35,115 nucleotides of DNA, from the NCBI GenBank assembly GCA_964555675.1, contig CAZKTU010000041.1, forward strand, positions 1-35,115. Direction: 5' to 3'. The DNA comes from CAIWXH01 sp964555675. GTDB lineage: Bacteria > Chloroflexota > Chloroflexia > Chloroflexales > Chloroflexaceae. Positions 17,674 to 27,259 of the stretch are shown in pieces. Both the position numbers and the translations under genes were made by a program. Within the stretch, counting starts at the first letter, position 1. Every line of letters begins with the position of its first letter. The notes beneath the pieces were generated by a model, which was not told the DNA's origin, made no database searches, and saw nothing but the letters and a program-made list of their open reading frames with translations.

Positions 17674-18617
17674 GCAAAGAGCGCATTCTGGTCGTAGAAG
17701 ATCAGCCCGACATCTCAAGCCTGCTCAAGATCTACTTCACCTCGCAAGGGTACGAGGTCTATACGGCCATGCGTGGCTCGGTAGCCCTCGAGATCTGCAG
17801 CAAGACGCCGCCGAACTTGGCGCTGCTCGACGTCAACCTCCCCGATATGGAGGGCTACGACATCGGCAAGGCCCTGCGAGCGAGTCCGCGCACCCGCCAC
17901 ATCCCGATCATCTTCCTCACCGCCCGCGGCGAGCGCACCGACCGCCTGCGCGGCCTCGGCGAGGTCCAGGCCCAGTACTATATCGTCAAGCCCTTCGACA
18001 TCGAAGAGGTCCATACGATCGTCAAGAACCAGCTCGACGAGGCCCGCCGCAAGAACCAGCTGCACCCGGTGACCAACCTGCCGACGGCAGATCTGATCAA
18101 CGACCAGATGCGCGCGCTGCTGGCGACTCAGGGCTGGGCCATGGCGCTGCTGCACATCAACGGCTTCGAGACCTTCACCCAGAGCTATGGGGCGGTGGTC
18201 AGCGAGGATGTGCTGAAGTTTAGCGCTCTGCTGCTCAACGAAGTGCTCAACGAGCTAGGCAGCAGCGAGGACTTCGTCGGCCAGATGGTGGTTGGCCCCG
18301 ACTTCGTGATCACCTCGTCGCCCGAGCGCCTGCGGGCGATCGCCGACCGCCTGATCAGCCAGTTCGACGCCGAGATCGGGGCCCACTACAACTACAAGCA
18401 CAAGAAGCAGGGCTACATCGAGGTGACCGACGACACCGGCGGGATGCGCCAGGCTCCCCTGATGTCGCTCTCGATCGGCGTGCTGACGAGTCAGGACGGC
18501 CCCTTCTACGACATCCGCGAGCTGAGCGAGACAGCCGAAGAGACGCGCCAGCGGGCGCTCCAGCAGGCCCGCGAGCAGGGCCGCAAGAGCTGGGTGGCCT
18601 ACGGGCGGGCGCGCTAG
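17670..18617 (+). CDS. response regulator: receiver domain plus degenerate GGDEF domain
   Basis: The 315-residue protein begins at GTG, overlapping the previous stop. Residues 1-125 are a receiver domain: the acid pocket ED (10-11), phospho-acceptor Asp54 in LALLDVNLPD, a Thr in IIFLTA and Lys in YIVKPFD. The rest resembles a diguanylate cyclase domain (HPVTNLPTADLINDQM at its start), but the GGDEF signature is replaced by a segment reading VVGPDFVIT, so c-di-GMP synthesis is unlikely. Such domains can bind GTP or act as protein-interaction modules. The gene ends in a strong terminator, and the giant histidine kinase follows 230 bp later, making the kinase a natural candidate partner; it has no receiver of its own. 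Confidence 0.88.
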   Translation: MSKERILVVEDQPDISSLLKIYFTSQGYEVYTAMRGSVALEICSKTPPNLALLDVNLPDMEGYDIGKALRASPRTRHIPIIFLTARGERTDRLRGLGEVQAQYYIVKPFDIEEVHTIVKNQLDEARRKNQLHPVTNLPTADLINDQMRALLATQGWAMALLHINGFETFTQSYGAVVSEDVLKFSALLLNEVLNELGSSEDFVGQMVVGPDFVITSSPERLRAIADRLISQFDAEIGAHYNYKHKKQGYIEVTDDTGGMRQAPLMSLSIGVLTSQDGPFYDIRELSETAEETRQRALQQAREQGRKSWVAYGRAR

Positions 18618-18633
18618 AGCCTGGCCTGGGCCT

Positions 18634-18680
18634 AAAAGGGGGGAGCGGCCGGCATGAAGCTATGCCGCGCTCCCCCTTTT
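18634..18680 (+). terminator. intrinsic terminator after the response regulator
   Basis: AAAAGGGGGGAGCGGC pairs with GCCGCGCTCCCCCTTTT (small bulges), followed by a T/C-rich CTTTC tail. It separates the response regulator from the kinase gene. Confidence 0.85.
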
Positions 18681-18847
18681 CTTTCAATACCGCCCGAACT
18701 ACTACAGCCGCACACGGAATTCATGGCAGCAGCCGTTTATTCATACGGCACGCCACTTGAGACTGGCCCCGGATGTGTCGCTCGCTGGCACCGCCCCCCC
18801 TGATACTGTGCAGACCTGGCCGTTAGCAGGAGCAGCCCGACCGATCT
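18681..18847 (+). promoter_or_regulatory. leader of the giant kinase gene
   Basis: An extended -10-like TGA followed by TACTGT (18804-18809) lies 38 bases before the ATG. AGGAG (18828-18832) is 15 bases from the ATG, an unusually long spacing. No -35 is recognisable. Confidence 0.35.
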
Positions 18848-21800
18848 ATGGACACCACTATCGTTCCGACCTCGACCTCCGGCTGGGAGCTGCTGGCGCA
18901 GCTGGCTCAATGCGCCCAGCAGGACGGAGCGACAGTCGACGCGGCCAGCTGCGCCAGAAAATTGGGCGAGCTTGTGGCGCGCTATCTCCCCGCCCCTGTC
19001 GGCCGCCTGGAGGTGCTCGAGGACGAGCGCGTGGTCTCCACGGCGGCCTGGGGAGCGAGTGAGGCCGATGGCGCGCCGCTGGAGCTGTACAGCGACGAGG
19101 GCCGGGTCGGACGGCTCTACCTCGGCGCCGGCGGGGCCCCGCCCCTCGAGCCGAACTTCGCCACCGCCCTGAGCGCCCAGCTCGCCCTGATGCTGGTGAC
19201 CCGCCGCCGCGCCGAGGAGGCCTCGCTCACCGAGCAGATCTACCGTCTCTTGACGGCCAACCTCGAGCTGGTGGGCGTGCTGGATACGCGCACGCTGCTC
19301 CAGGCCGTACTGACCAGGGCCGCGCCCCTTGTCGGGGTCGAGCTCGGCGCGATCTACAGTCTCGACGAGACCGACGGCCAGGCCATCCTGCTGGCGGCCG
19401 GCGATGGTCAGTTCGTCTTCCCCCCCGTCCTCTCGCTCGCCGGCCAGCATATCGTCGCCGAGGCGGCGTCCGGCGGGCCGCAGGTTGGGCCGATGGCCTC
19501 GGGCGCCAGCAGGCGCCGCGGCACGAGCTCCTCTGCCCCCGGCGAGCGCCTCGCCCTGGCGATGCCCCTGCAGACTCAGGAGGATATGGCCGGGGTCGTG
19601 GTTCTGATCCTGCCCCCCGAGGGGGCCACCCCACGCCTGCGCCGGCTCGCCGAGGTCTTCGCGGCCCAGGCCACCCTGCTGGTCCGCACGACGCGCCTGT
19701 TCAGCCAGCAGCAGCAGCGGGCCCGCGAGCTGTTCGTGCTCTATGAGAACAGTCAGGAGATTACGACCAGCACCCAGGTCGAGAGCCTGCTCGGCAGGGC
19801 CACCGAGAATATCGCTCTGGCCCTGGCGGCCGACTACTGCGCCGTGCTGCTGATCGACCCGAGCGCCGACAGCCTGCGGGCCGTCAGCTCGTACAGCGAG
19901 CCGGGCCGCCCCCAGCCGCTGAGCGCCGAGGCGACCCTGGCGGGCGCCGGGGCTATGCTGGCCCAGCTCGGCCGGGGCGACCCCCTGTTGCTCGAGGATA
20001 CGAGCGCCGTGGCGGCCCACAACCCCCTGGCCGCCGCCCTCGCCGAGGACGGCTGTCGCAGCGCTCTGGTGCTGCCCCTACGCGGCAAGGACCAGACGAT
20101 CGGTCTGCTGGCGATCGGCTATGCCCGGGCTCGCCGCCCCGTCACCCAATCCGAGCGCAATCTGGCCCAGGTGCTCGCCGCCCAGGTCGCCACGGGTATT
20201 CTCAACCGGCGGCTCTATCTGGGCGAGCAGCAGCGGGCCGCCGAGCTCGAGCTGCTACAGCAGATCAGCGGCGACCTCGCGGCCGACCTCTCGCTCGACG
20301 AGACCCTCGACGCCATCCTCGAGGGGGCGCGGGCCCTGGCCCGCTTCAACGGGGCGCGCATCTGCCTCTACGACGGCCGCGAGCTCGAGCTGCGGCGCGC
20401 GGCCCAGTGGGGTCTCGCGGCCCCTGATCGGGCCCTCGGCCTGTCGGCCGCCCTCACCCGCCAGAGCAAGGCCCTGCGCATCGCCGACCTGCGCCAGCCC
20501 CCGGCCCAGCTGAGCGAGCTGGGCGAACTGGACTTGGTGCTGTTCGACGATGGATCCGCCGCGCGCTCGTACCTGGGGGTGCCCCTGCGCCTGCGCGAGG
20601 AGCTGCTGGGCACGCTCGAGCTCTTTGCGGCGCGGCCGGCCGCCTTCGGCGATGACGAGACGCGCCTGCTGACGATCGTCGGCGGCCAGGCCGCCCAGGC
20701 GCTCGTCAACGCGACGCGCTACGAGCAGGCCGACACCGGCCTCAGGGCCCGTATCGAGCAGCTGCGGGCCCTCCAGCGGGTCTCGAGCCAGCTGGCCTCG
20801 ACCCTGGCCCAGAAAGAGATTCTCGAATATGTGCTCGAGCAGGCCCTGAGGGTCACTGGGGCCACCCACGGCCTGATCGCGCTGCGCACGGCGGCGGGCG
20901 ACCAGGAGACCGACGGGGCCGTGGCCTTGCGCAACCTGGGCGGCCCCCAGGCCCCCGCGATCTACCGCGACTCGCTCGAGGACACCGTCGACGAGAGCGA
21001 GGCGGCCTACGTGGTGGTCGAGGCCGTGGGCTTCGCCGAGCAGCAGCGGGTGGCGCTGCTGGGCACGACGCTGCCCGCGGGGGCGGCGACGGCGCGCCGG
21101 GCCCTCGACCGGCGCGAGCCCGACCTGACCGAGGCCCTGAGCGACGAGGAGCGCGGGGCGGTCGGGCTGGGCGAGGCCCGCTCGGCGCTGGCGGCGCCGA
21201 TCTTCTACCAGGCCGGGGTCTATGGCGTGCTGCTGCTGCTGGCGCCCCGCCCGCGGGCCTTCGACTACGACGCCGTCGAGTTCCTGCGGGCCCTGACTCA
21301 CCAGACCGCCGTCGGCATCGGCAACGCCCAGCGCTACGCCGAGCTCGAGCACCTCTACCGGGCCCAGAAGACCAAGGCGGCCATCCTCAACAATGTGCTC
21401 GAGATCGGGCAGGCCCTGCGGGCCGACCGCTCGCTCGACAACCTGCTCGAGCAGGTCGGCTACAGCGCGATGGAGTCGGCCAACTACCGCACGGTGCTCT
21501 TCTGCCTGGCCGAGCCGGGCGGCCCCGGCATGTTGCGCCCCGCCGCCGCCGCGGGCATCCCCCTGAGCGAGCTGGACCAGATGGCCCACGCGCCGCTGCC
21601 CGAGGCCCTGGCCCTGCGCTACCTCGACTCGCGCTTCCGGGTCGGGCGCTGCTACTTCGTGCCCGCCGAGGTCGCCCGCGAGATCGAGGTCGGCTTCGAG
21701 ACCGGGGTCTTTAGCTACACCCCCTTCGAGGGCGAGCGGGGGGCGGGCGAGTGGCAGGCCGGCGACCGGCTCTGTGTGCCGCTCTACTCGACCGACGGCG

Positions 21801-24800
21801 TGCTGCTGGGCCTGATGCTGGTGAGCGAGCCCCAGGACCGCCAGCGCCCCACCGAGCGCAGCGTCGAGCCGCTGGAGATCTTCGCCGACCAGGCCGCGAT
21901 CGCGATCGAGAACTACTGGCTGCTGCGCGACGCCGACGCCCGCGCCGAGCAGATGGCCGCCCTCTTCCAGGTGGGTCAGGCCGCCACCTCGACGATCGAC
22001 CTCGACACCCTGCTCGAGCGGGTCTATCAGGAGATCGTCGCCTTCCTCGGCACGCCCAGCTTCTTCTACATCGCCAGCTACAGGCCCGAGACCCAGGACG
22101 TGCGCTTCGAGCTGTTCCGGCGCCAGGGCGAGCTGCTGGCCAGCGTCCACAAGACCGTCGCGCCGCGGGCAGGTCTGACCGAGCTGATTATCGAGACCGG
22201 CATGCCGCTGCTGGTGCAGGACCTGCCGCACGATCCGCGCTACAGCGGCAAGCTGGTCGCCCTCGTCGACGGCGCCAGCGAGGTGCGCTCGTGGCTGGGC
22301 GTGCCCCTGATCAGCCAGGGGCGCGTGATCGGCGTGCTGAGCGTGCAGGACTTCGCGCCCGGGGTCTTCACCGAACGCGACAAGCAGTTCCTCTCGGCCC
22401 TGGCCAACCAGCTGGCGATCGCCATGGAGCGGGCCACGCTCTTCCGCGAGCGCGAGCAGCGCATCGCCGAGCTGAATGTGATCAACCGGATCGGCCAGAT
22501 CACCAGCTCGACCCTCGACCTGACCCAGATGCTGCGCCTGACCTACGACCAGCTGCGGGTCTTTCTGGCCCTCGACTCGTTCTTCATCTTTATCTATCAC
22601 GAGAGCGAGAACCGCATCGCCATCTCGTTCGAGGCCGACGGCGACCTCGAAGAGCTCGACATCAGCCACCGGACACCCTCGCCCGGCAGCATGACCGAGC
22701 ATATTATCCGCACGCGACGCCACCTTCTGTTCAGCGACCTCGGGAGCGAGTACGAAGCGGCCGGCTTCGCGCCGATCATGTTCGGCGTCGACCGGCCGTC
22801 GGCCTCGTGGCTGGGTGTGCCGTTGCTGGTGGGCGACGGCAGCGTGGTGGGCGTGATCGCGGTGATGAGCTACGAGCCCGCGCTCTACGGCGACCGCGAG
22901 CTGGCCTTTATGACCACGGTGGCCAACCAGCTGGCCCTGGGTGTGCAGAACGCGCGCCTGCTGGAGCGGGCCCAGGAGCAGGTGCAGCAGCTCGACCTGC
23001 TCAACAAGGTCTCGGTGCTGGTCAGCGCCGAGACCGACGTGGAGCGGATCTACCAGATCGTCGTCGACACCATGGCCGAGGCCACCGGGGTCGATCAGGC
23101 GCGACTGGTGATCTACAACCGGACGACGGGCATGGCGCCCGCGGTCGCCGAGCATCGCCCCAGCGGCATGTTGCATACGATCGAGGTGCCGATCCGCGAC
23201 AACCCCTCGGTCGACTGGCTCGACGATCACCAGCAGCCGCTGGTCGCCTATGACGCCCAGAGCGAGCCGCTGCTGACGCCCTCGCACGCGACGTTTCGCG
23301 CGCTGGACATCCAGTCGATCGCGCTGATCCCGCTCGTCGTCGATAGCGAGGTGATCGGGGCGGTAGGGCTCGACTTCGTCGGCCGTAAGGTCGAGTTCGG
23401 CCAGCAGGCGCTAGATCTCTGCCAGACGATTGCGAACCAGACCAGCACCGCGATCGGGCGCGCCCAGGCCTTCGCCGCGGCGCGGGCCAGCGCGCGGGCC
23501 CTCGAGCAGAAGGTCGGGGCTCTCTCGACGCTGCTCAACGCGGCCAGCATCCTCTCGTCGCTGCTCAGGCCCGACGAGGTGCTCAACAAGCTGATGGAGC
23601 TGGTGAGCCGGCGGCTCAATGTGACTACTGTAGCGCTCTGGCGGCTGATCGACGGCGGCCTGCTGGTGCCGGCGGCCCTCGACGGCATCCCCAGCGAGCG
23701 CGGCGCCACCATGAAGGTGCCGGTGGGCCGCGGTTTCACGGGTCGGGTGGCCGAGACCGTGAAGTCGCTGATCATCGACGACGTCAACGAGGTGGGCGGT
23801 TCGCTCTACCCGGTCTATCAGCGCGACAACAACCTGGTCTCGTTCATGGGCGTGCCGGTGGTCTATCGCGGGCAGCTGATCGGCGTGCTCAGCGTCATGA
23901 CCAACTACCGGCGCAGCTTCAGCGCCGACGAGCAAGAGCTGCTCTCGGGACTGGCCGATCAGGCCGCGACGGCCCTCGAGAATGCGCGCCTCTTTCAGGA
24001 GCGCGAGCAGCGCATCAACGAGCTCTCGACGATCAATGCGATCAGCGCGGCGGTGAACGGGACCCTCGAGCTGCGCGATCTGCTCGAGAAGCTGCACCAG
24101 GGCATCGGCGAAGTCGTGGATGTGCGCACCTCGCTGATCGGGCTCTACGACGAGCAGAACGAGAGCATGAGCTACCCCGTGGTCTACGACCGCGGCGTGC
24201 GCCTGACCCCGGCGCCGCAGCCCCTGGGCGAGAGCGTGAACGGCTGGGTGGTGCGCAGGGCCCAGCCCCTGCTGCTGCACTCGGCCGAGGATGGCCGCCG
24301 CATGGGCCTGGACATGGAGGGCGGGCGGATCGGCTCCGACGACGAGCGCGAGCAGTCGTTCCTGGTTGCGCCCATGCTCTTCGGCAATAAGGTGCTCGGG
24401 GTGATCAACATCCAGAGCTACGACGAGCGGGCCTTCGACGAGAACGACCTGCGCTTCTTGACCACGGTGGCCAACCAGGCGGGCGCGGCCCTCAACAATG
24501 CGCGCCTCTTCGGCGAGACGCGCCAGAACGCGGCCGAGATGACCACCCTGTTCGAGGTGACCCAGAATCTGTCGGGCACCCTCGACATGGACGAGACCCA
24601 GCAGCTCGTGGCCGACGCGGCCCTGCGGTTGCTCGGGGCCGAGCTGTGCGCGGTGCTGCGCCTCGACCGGCACGGGCATATCGAGAAGCAGGTGCTGGTC
24701 GAGAAGGATCAGACCCACAACGACCTGTGGATCAACTTCCGCTTCGACGGTATGACCGGGCGCCTGCTGGCGAGCGGGCAGACTCTGGCGATCAGCGACC

Positions 24801-27259
24801 TGAGTCTGCTGGAAGATGCGAACCCCGAAGCCCTGGCCCTGGGCATCCGCAGCGTCATGGGCATCACCGTCGGCACCCACGACGAGCGCCTGGGCGTGCT
24901 CTGGGTGGGCCTGCGGCACCCCCACGAGTGGACGGCGCACCAGATCTCGCTGATCTCGATCCTGGGCAACCAGGCCGGCCAGGCCATGAAGAGCGCGCAG
25001 CTCTACAGGCTCGAGCAGCAGCGGCGCAGGCTGGCCGACACCCTGCGCGATGTGGCTCAGTCGTTCACCTCGACCCTGGCCCTGGGCGAGATCCAGACCC
25101 TCATCCTCGACCAGCTGGCCCTGGTGGTCCACTACGACAGCGCCGCGGTGCTGCTGCGCGACCAGGGGCTCGGCCACCTGCAGATCACCGAGGCCCGCGG
25201 CATCGACCGCGAGGCCCTGCAGATCACCGACTACGACGTCGACGAGCAGCCCCTGTTCCAGGCGATGACCCACGAACGGCGGCCCGTGCTGATCCACGAC
25301 GCCCTGCTCGACGAGCGCTTCACGCCGCTGCTGCGCCTGGGCTGGAAGGCCAGGGCCTGGATCGGCGCGCCCCTGCTGGTCGACAACGAGCTGGTGGGCA
25401 TTCTGACGATCGGGGCCACGGCGCCCGGCGCGTATGACGAGGAGGACGTCGGGGTGACCTTCACCCTGGCCAACCAGGCGAGCCAGGCCATCCAGAACGC
25501 GCGCCTCTTCGACCAGATCTCGAACCTGGCCGCCGACCTCGAGCGGCGGGTGAGCGAGCGTACGGCCGAGCTCGAGCAGGCCGGGCGGCAGCTGGCCGAG
25601 GAGAAGGAGCGCCTCGAGGCCGTGCACGCGATCACCCTCGAGCTCACCACGCAGCTTGACCTTGGGGTGATCCTGCGCCAGGCCCTCGAGCTGATCTCGA
25701 ACAACATAGGTGTGGTGCGCGGCTCGATCATGCTGCGCGACCCCGTGAGCTCGGCTCTGCTCTGTCGGGCGGTGCTGTACGGGCGCGGCGACGCCCGCAG
25801 CGCCAATATCCCCCTGAGCTTCAGCGGCGGCGAGGGTCTGGCCGGCTGGGTGATGCAGCACCAGGAGCCGGTGAACATCCCCGACGTGATGGAGGACGAT
25901 CGCTGGGTGATCGAGGCGGGCCGCGCCGACGAGGTGCGGGCGGCGGCGGCGGTGCCGCTGAAGACCAGCGATGCGGCCCTGGGCGTGCTGGTGCTCTCGT
26001 CGACCGAGGTGGGATTCTTCACCGACTCGCAGATGAACCTGCTAGGCACGATCGCCAGCGTGGTGGCCTCGGCGGTGTCGAACGCCCAGCTCTACAACTT
26101 TATCACCGACCTGGCGGGCACCAACGCGGTGCTGCTCGAGGAGCAGCGCGAGGAGAGCTCGAAGAGCGCGGCGGTCTTCCGCTCGGTGACCGAGGGCGTG
26201 ATTGTGCTCGACACCGACCAGCGGATCACCCTGTTCAACCCGGCCGCCGAGCAGGTGCTCGAGCTGCCGGCCTCGGCGGTGCTGGGGCAGCCCCTGAGCA
26301 TTCTGGCCGAACTGGGCGCCGACGAGGTGGCGCGGCGGCGGGCCCACACGATCTACAACGGCCTGACCACGGGCCTGAAGCAGGTTCGGCAGGGGCAGCA
26401 GATCTACTCGACCTCGCTCGACCTGACCGACCCCGGCCAGGTGATCGCGGTGAACCTGGCGCCGGTGGTGGGCCCGAGCGGGCAGCGCTACGGCGAGGTG
26501 GCGGTCATGCGCGACATCACGCGCGAGATCGAGGCCGACCAGGCCAAGCGGCAGTTCATCTCGGACGTGAGCCACGAGCTGCGTACACCGCTTACGGCGG
26601 TGAAGGGCTATGTGGACGTGCTGCTGCTGCCGAATGCTCACCCGCTGACCGAGGATCAGAGCAGCTACCTGCAGATTATCAAGAATAATACGAACCGGCT
26701 GCGGGCGCTGATCGAAGATATTCTGGAGTTCTCGCGACCCGACTCGAAGAAGAAGCTGAACATCACCCCGGTCGAGATGGCGGCCCTGATCAACGAGACG
26801 GTGCAGTCGCTGCGCCTCGAGTCCGAGCGCAAGGGCATGCAGGTGACTGTGGACGCGCCGCCCGGGCTGCCGCCGGTGATGGCGGACCAGCGGCGCATCA
26901 GCCAGGTCTTCCTCAATCTGTTCTCAAACGCGGTAAAATACACCTTCGAGGGAGGGCGCATCCATGTGCGGGCCTTCCTCAACCGGGCGAACATGCTGCA
27001 GGTCGACGTCGAGGACAATGGCGTGGGCCTGACCGCCGAGCAGCGCAAGAAGTTGTTCCGGCCCTTCTACCGGGCCGATAACCCGCTCCGCGATGTGGCG
27101 GGGGGCACAGGCCTGGGCCTGGCCATCGCCAAGCAGATCGTCGAGCAGCACGGTGGCGAGATGTGGGTCCAGAGCGAGCACGGCAGGGGGAGCACCTTCA
27201 GCTTCATCCTGCCGCTGCAGCAGACCGACAGCAACGACGCCGACAAGGACGCCGAGTGA
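18848..27259 (+). CDS. giant soluble multi-GAF sensor histidine kinase (about 13 GAF, PAS, HisKA, HATPase_c)
   Basis: At 2803 residues this is far longer than a usual histidine kinase. About 13 GAF-type units begin near residues 126, 291, 464, 636, 843, 1036, 1207, 1381, 1557, 1723, 1898, 2067 and 2257, each about 170-200 long. Most start with a helix of the pattern LxxVxxxIxSTLDLxxLL and end NARLF or similar. A shorter GAF-like segment precedes them. Then come a coiled coil (about 2230-2258), a PAS domain (about 2440-2550), the H-box FISDVSHELRTPLTAVKGY with His2576, and the ATPase with N-box NAVKY, DNGVGLT and GGTGLGLAIAKQ. No membrane segment is seen, so it should be cytoplasmic. It is followed, with a 4-base overlap, by the alpha/beta hydrolase-like gene. 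Ligands are unknown; GAF domains bind cyclic nucleotides, haem, tetrapyrroles or small metabolites. Confidence 0.93.
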   Translation: MDTTIVPTSTSGWELLAQLAQCAQQDGATVDAASCARKLGELVARYLPAPVGRLEVLEDERVVSTAAWGASEADGAPLELYSDEGRVGRLYLGAGGAPPLEPNFATALSAQLALMLVTRRRAEEASLTEQIYRLLTANLELVGVLDTRTLLQAVLTRAAPLVGVELGAIYSLDETDGQAILLAAGDGQFVFPPVLSLAGQHIVAEAASGGPQVGPMASGASRRRGTSSSAPGERLALAMPLQTQEDMAGVVVLILPPEGATPRLRRLAEVFAAQATLLVRTTRLFSQQQQRARELFVLYENSQEITTSTQVESLLGRATENIALALAADYCAVLLIDPSADSLRAVSSYSEPGRPQPLSAEATLAGAGAMLAQLGRGDPLLLEDTSAVAAHNPLAAALAEDGCRSALVLPLRGKDQTIGLLAIGYARARRPVTQSERNLAQVLAAQVATGILNRRLYLGEQQRAAELELLQQISGDLAADLSLDETLDAILEGARALARFNGARICLYDGRELELRRAAQWGLAAPDRALGLSAALTRQSKALRIADLRQPPAQLSELGELDLVLFDDGSAARSYLGVPLRLREELLGTLELFAARPAAFGDDETRLLTIVGGQAAQALVNATRYEQADTGLRARIEQLRALQRVSSQLASTLAQKEILEYVLEQALRVTGATHGLIALRTAAGDQETDGAVALRNLGGPQAPAIYRDSLEDTVDESEAAYVVVEAVGFAEQQRVALLGTTLPAGAATARRALDRREPDLTEALSDEERGAVGLGEARSALAAPIFYQAGVYGVLLLLAPRPRAFDYDAVEFLRALTHQTAVGIGNAQRYAELEHLYRAQKTKAAILNNVLEIGQALRADRSLDNLLEQVGYSAMESANYRTVLFCLAEPGGPGMLRPAAAAGIPLSELDQMAHAPLPEALALRYLDSRFRVGRCYFVPAEVAREIEVGFETGVFSYTPFEGERGAGEWQAGDRLCVPLYSTDGVLLGLMLVSEPQDRQRPTERSVEPLEIFADQAAIAIENYWLLRDADARAEQMAALFQVGQAATSTIDLDTLLERVYQEIVAFLGTPSFFYIASYRPETQDVRFELFRRQGELLASVHKTVAPRAGLTELIIETGMPLLVQDLPHDPRYSGKLVALVDGASEVRSWLGVPLISQGRVIGVLSVQDFAPGVFTERDKQFLSALANQLAIAMERATLFREREQRIAELNVINRIGQITSSTLDLTQMLRLTYDQLRVFLALDSFFIFIYHESENRIAISFEADGDLEELDISHRTPSPGSMTEHIIRTRRHLLFSDLGSEYEAAGFAPIMFGVDRPSASWLGVPLLVGDGSVVGVIAVMSYEPALYGDRELAFMTTVANQLALGVQNARLLERAQEQVQQLDLLNKVSVLVSAETDVERIYQIVVDTMAEATGVDQARLVIYNRTTGMAPAVAEHRPSGMLHTIEVPIRDNPSVDWLDDHQQPLVAYDAQSEPLLTPSHATFRALDIQSIALIPLVVDSEVIGAVGLDFVGRKVEFGQQALDLCQTIANQTSTAIGRAQAFAAARASARALEQKVGALSTLLNAASILSSLLRPDEVLNKLMELVSRRLNVTTVALWRLIDGGLLVPAALDGIPSERGATMKVPVGRGFTGRVAETVKSLIIDDVNEVGGSLYPVYQRDNNLVSFMGVPVVYRGQLIGVLSVMTNYRRSFSADEQELLSGLADQAATALENARLFQEREQRINELSTINAISAAVNGTLELRDLLEKLHQGIGEVVDVRTSLIGLYDEQNESMSYPVVYDRGVRLTPAPQPLGESVNGWVVRRAQPLLLHSAEDGRRMGLDMEGGRIGSDDEREQSFLVAPMLFGNKVLGVINIQSYDERAFDENDLRFLTTVANQAGAALNNARLFGETRQNAAEMTTLFEVTQNLSGTLDMDETQQLVADAALRLLGAELCAVLRLDRHGHIEKQVLVEKDQTHNDLWINFRFDGMTGRLLASGQTLAISDLSLLEDANPEALALGIRSVMGITVGTHDERLGVLWVGLRHPHEWTAHQISLISILGNQAGQAMKSAQLYRLEQQRRRLADTLRDVAQSFTSTLALGEIQTLILDQLALVVHYDSAAVLLRDQGLGHLQITEARGIDREALQITDYDVDEQPLFQAMTHERRPVLIHDALLDERFTPLLRLGWKARAWIGAPLLVDNELVGILTIGATAPGAYDEEDVGVTFTLANQASQAIQNARLFDQISNLAADLERRVSERTAELEQAGRQLAEEKERLEAVHAITLELTTQLDLGVILRQALELISNNIGVVRGSIMLRDPVSSALLCRAVLYGRGDARSANIPLSFSGGEGLAGWVMQHQEPVNIPDVMEDDRWVIEAGRADEVRAAAAVPLKTSDAALGVLVLSSTEVGFFTDSQMNLLGTIASVVASAVSNAQLYNFITDLAGTNAVLLEEQREESSKSAAVFRSVTEGVIVLDTDQRITLFNPAAEQVLELPASAVLGQPLSILAELGADEVARRRAHTIYNGLTTGLKQVRQGQQIYSTSLDLTDPGQVIAVNLAPVVGPSGQRYGEVAVMRDITREIEADQAKRQFISDVSHELRTPLTAVKGYVDVLLLPNAHPLTEDQSSYLQIIKNNTNRLRALIEDILEFSRPDSKKKLNITPVEMAALINETVQSLRLESERKGMQVTVDAPPGLPPVMADQRRISQVFLNLFSNAVKYTFEGGRIHVRAFLNRANMLQVDVEDNGVGLTAEQRKKLFRPFYRADNPLRDVAGGTGLGLAIAKQIVEQHGGEMWVQSEHGRGSTFSFILPLQQTDSNDADKDAE

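Noticed and set aside
20255..25861. Two very long open antisense frames within the giant kinase gene
   Set aside because: They have the Leu/Gln/Gly/Arg/His composition typical of reverse-frame reading of GC-rich codons and show no domain; the plus-strand kinase explains the sequence.
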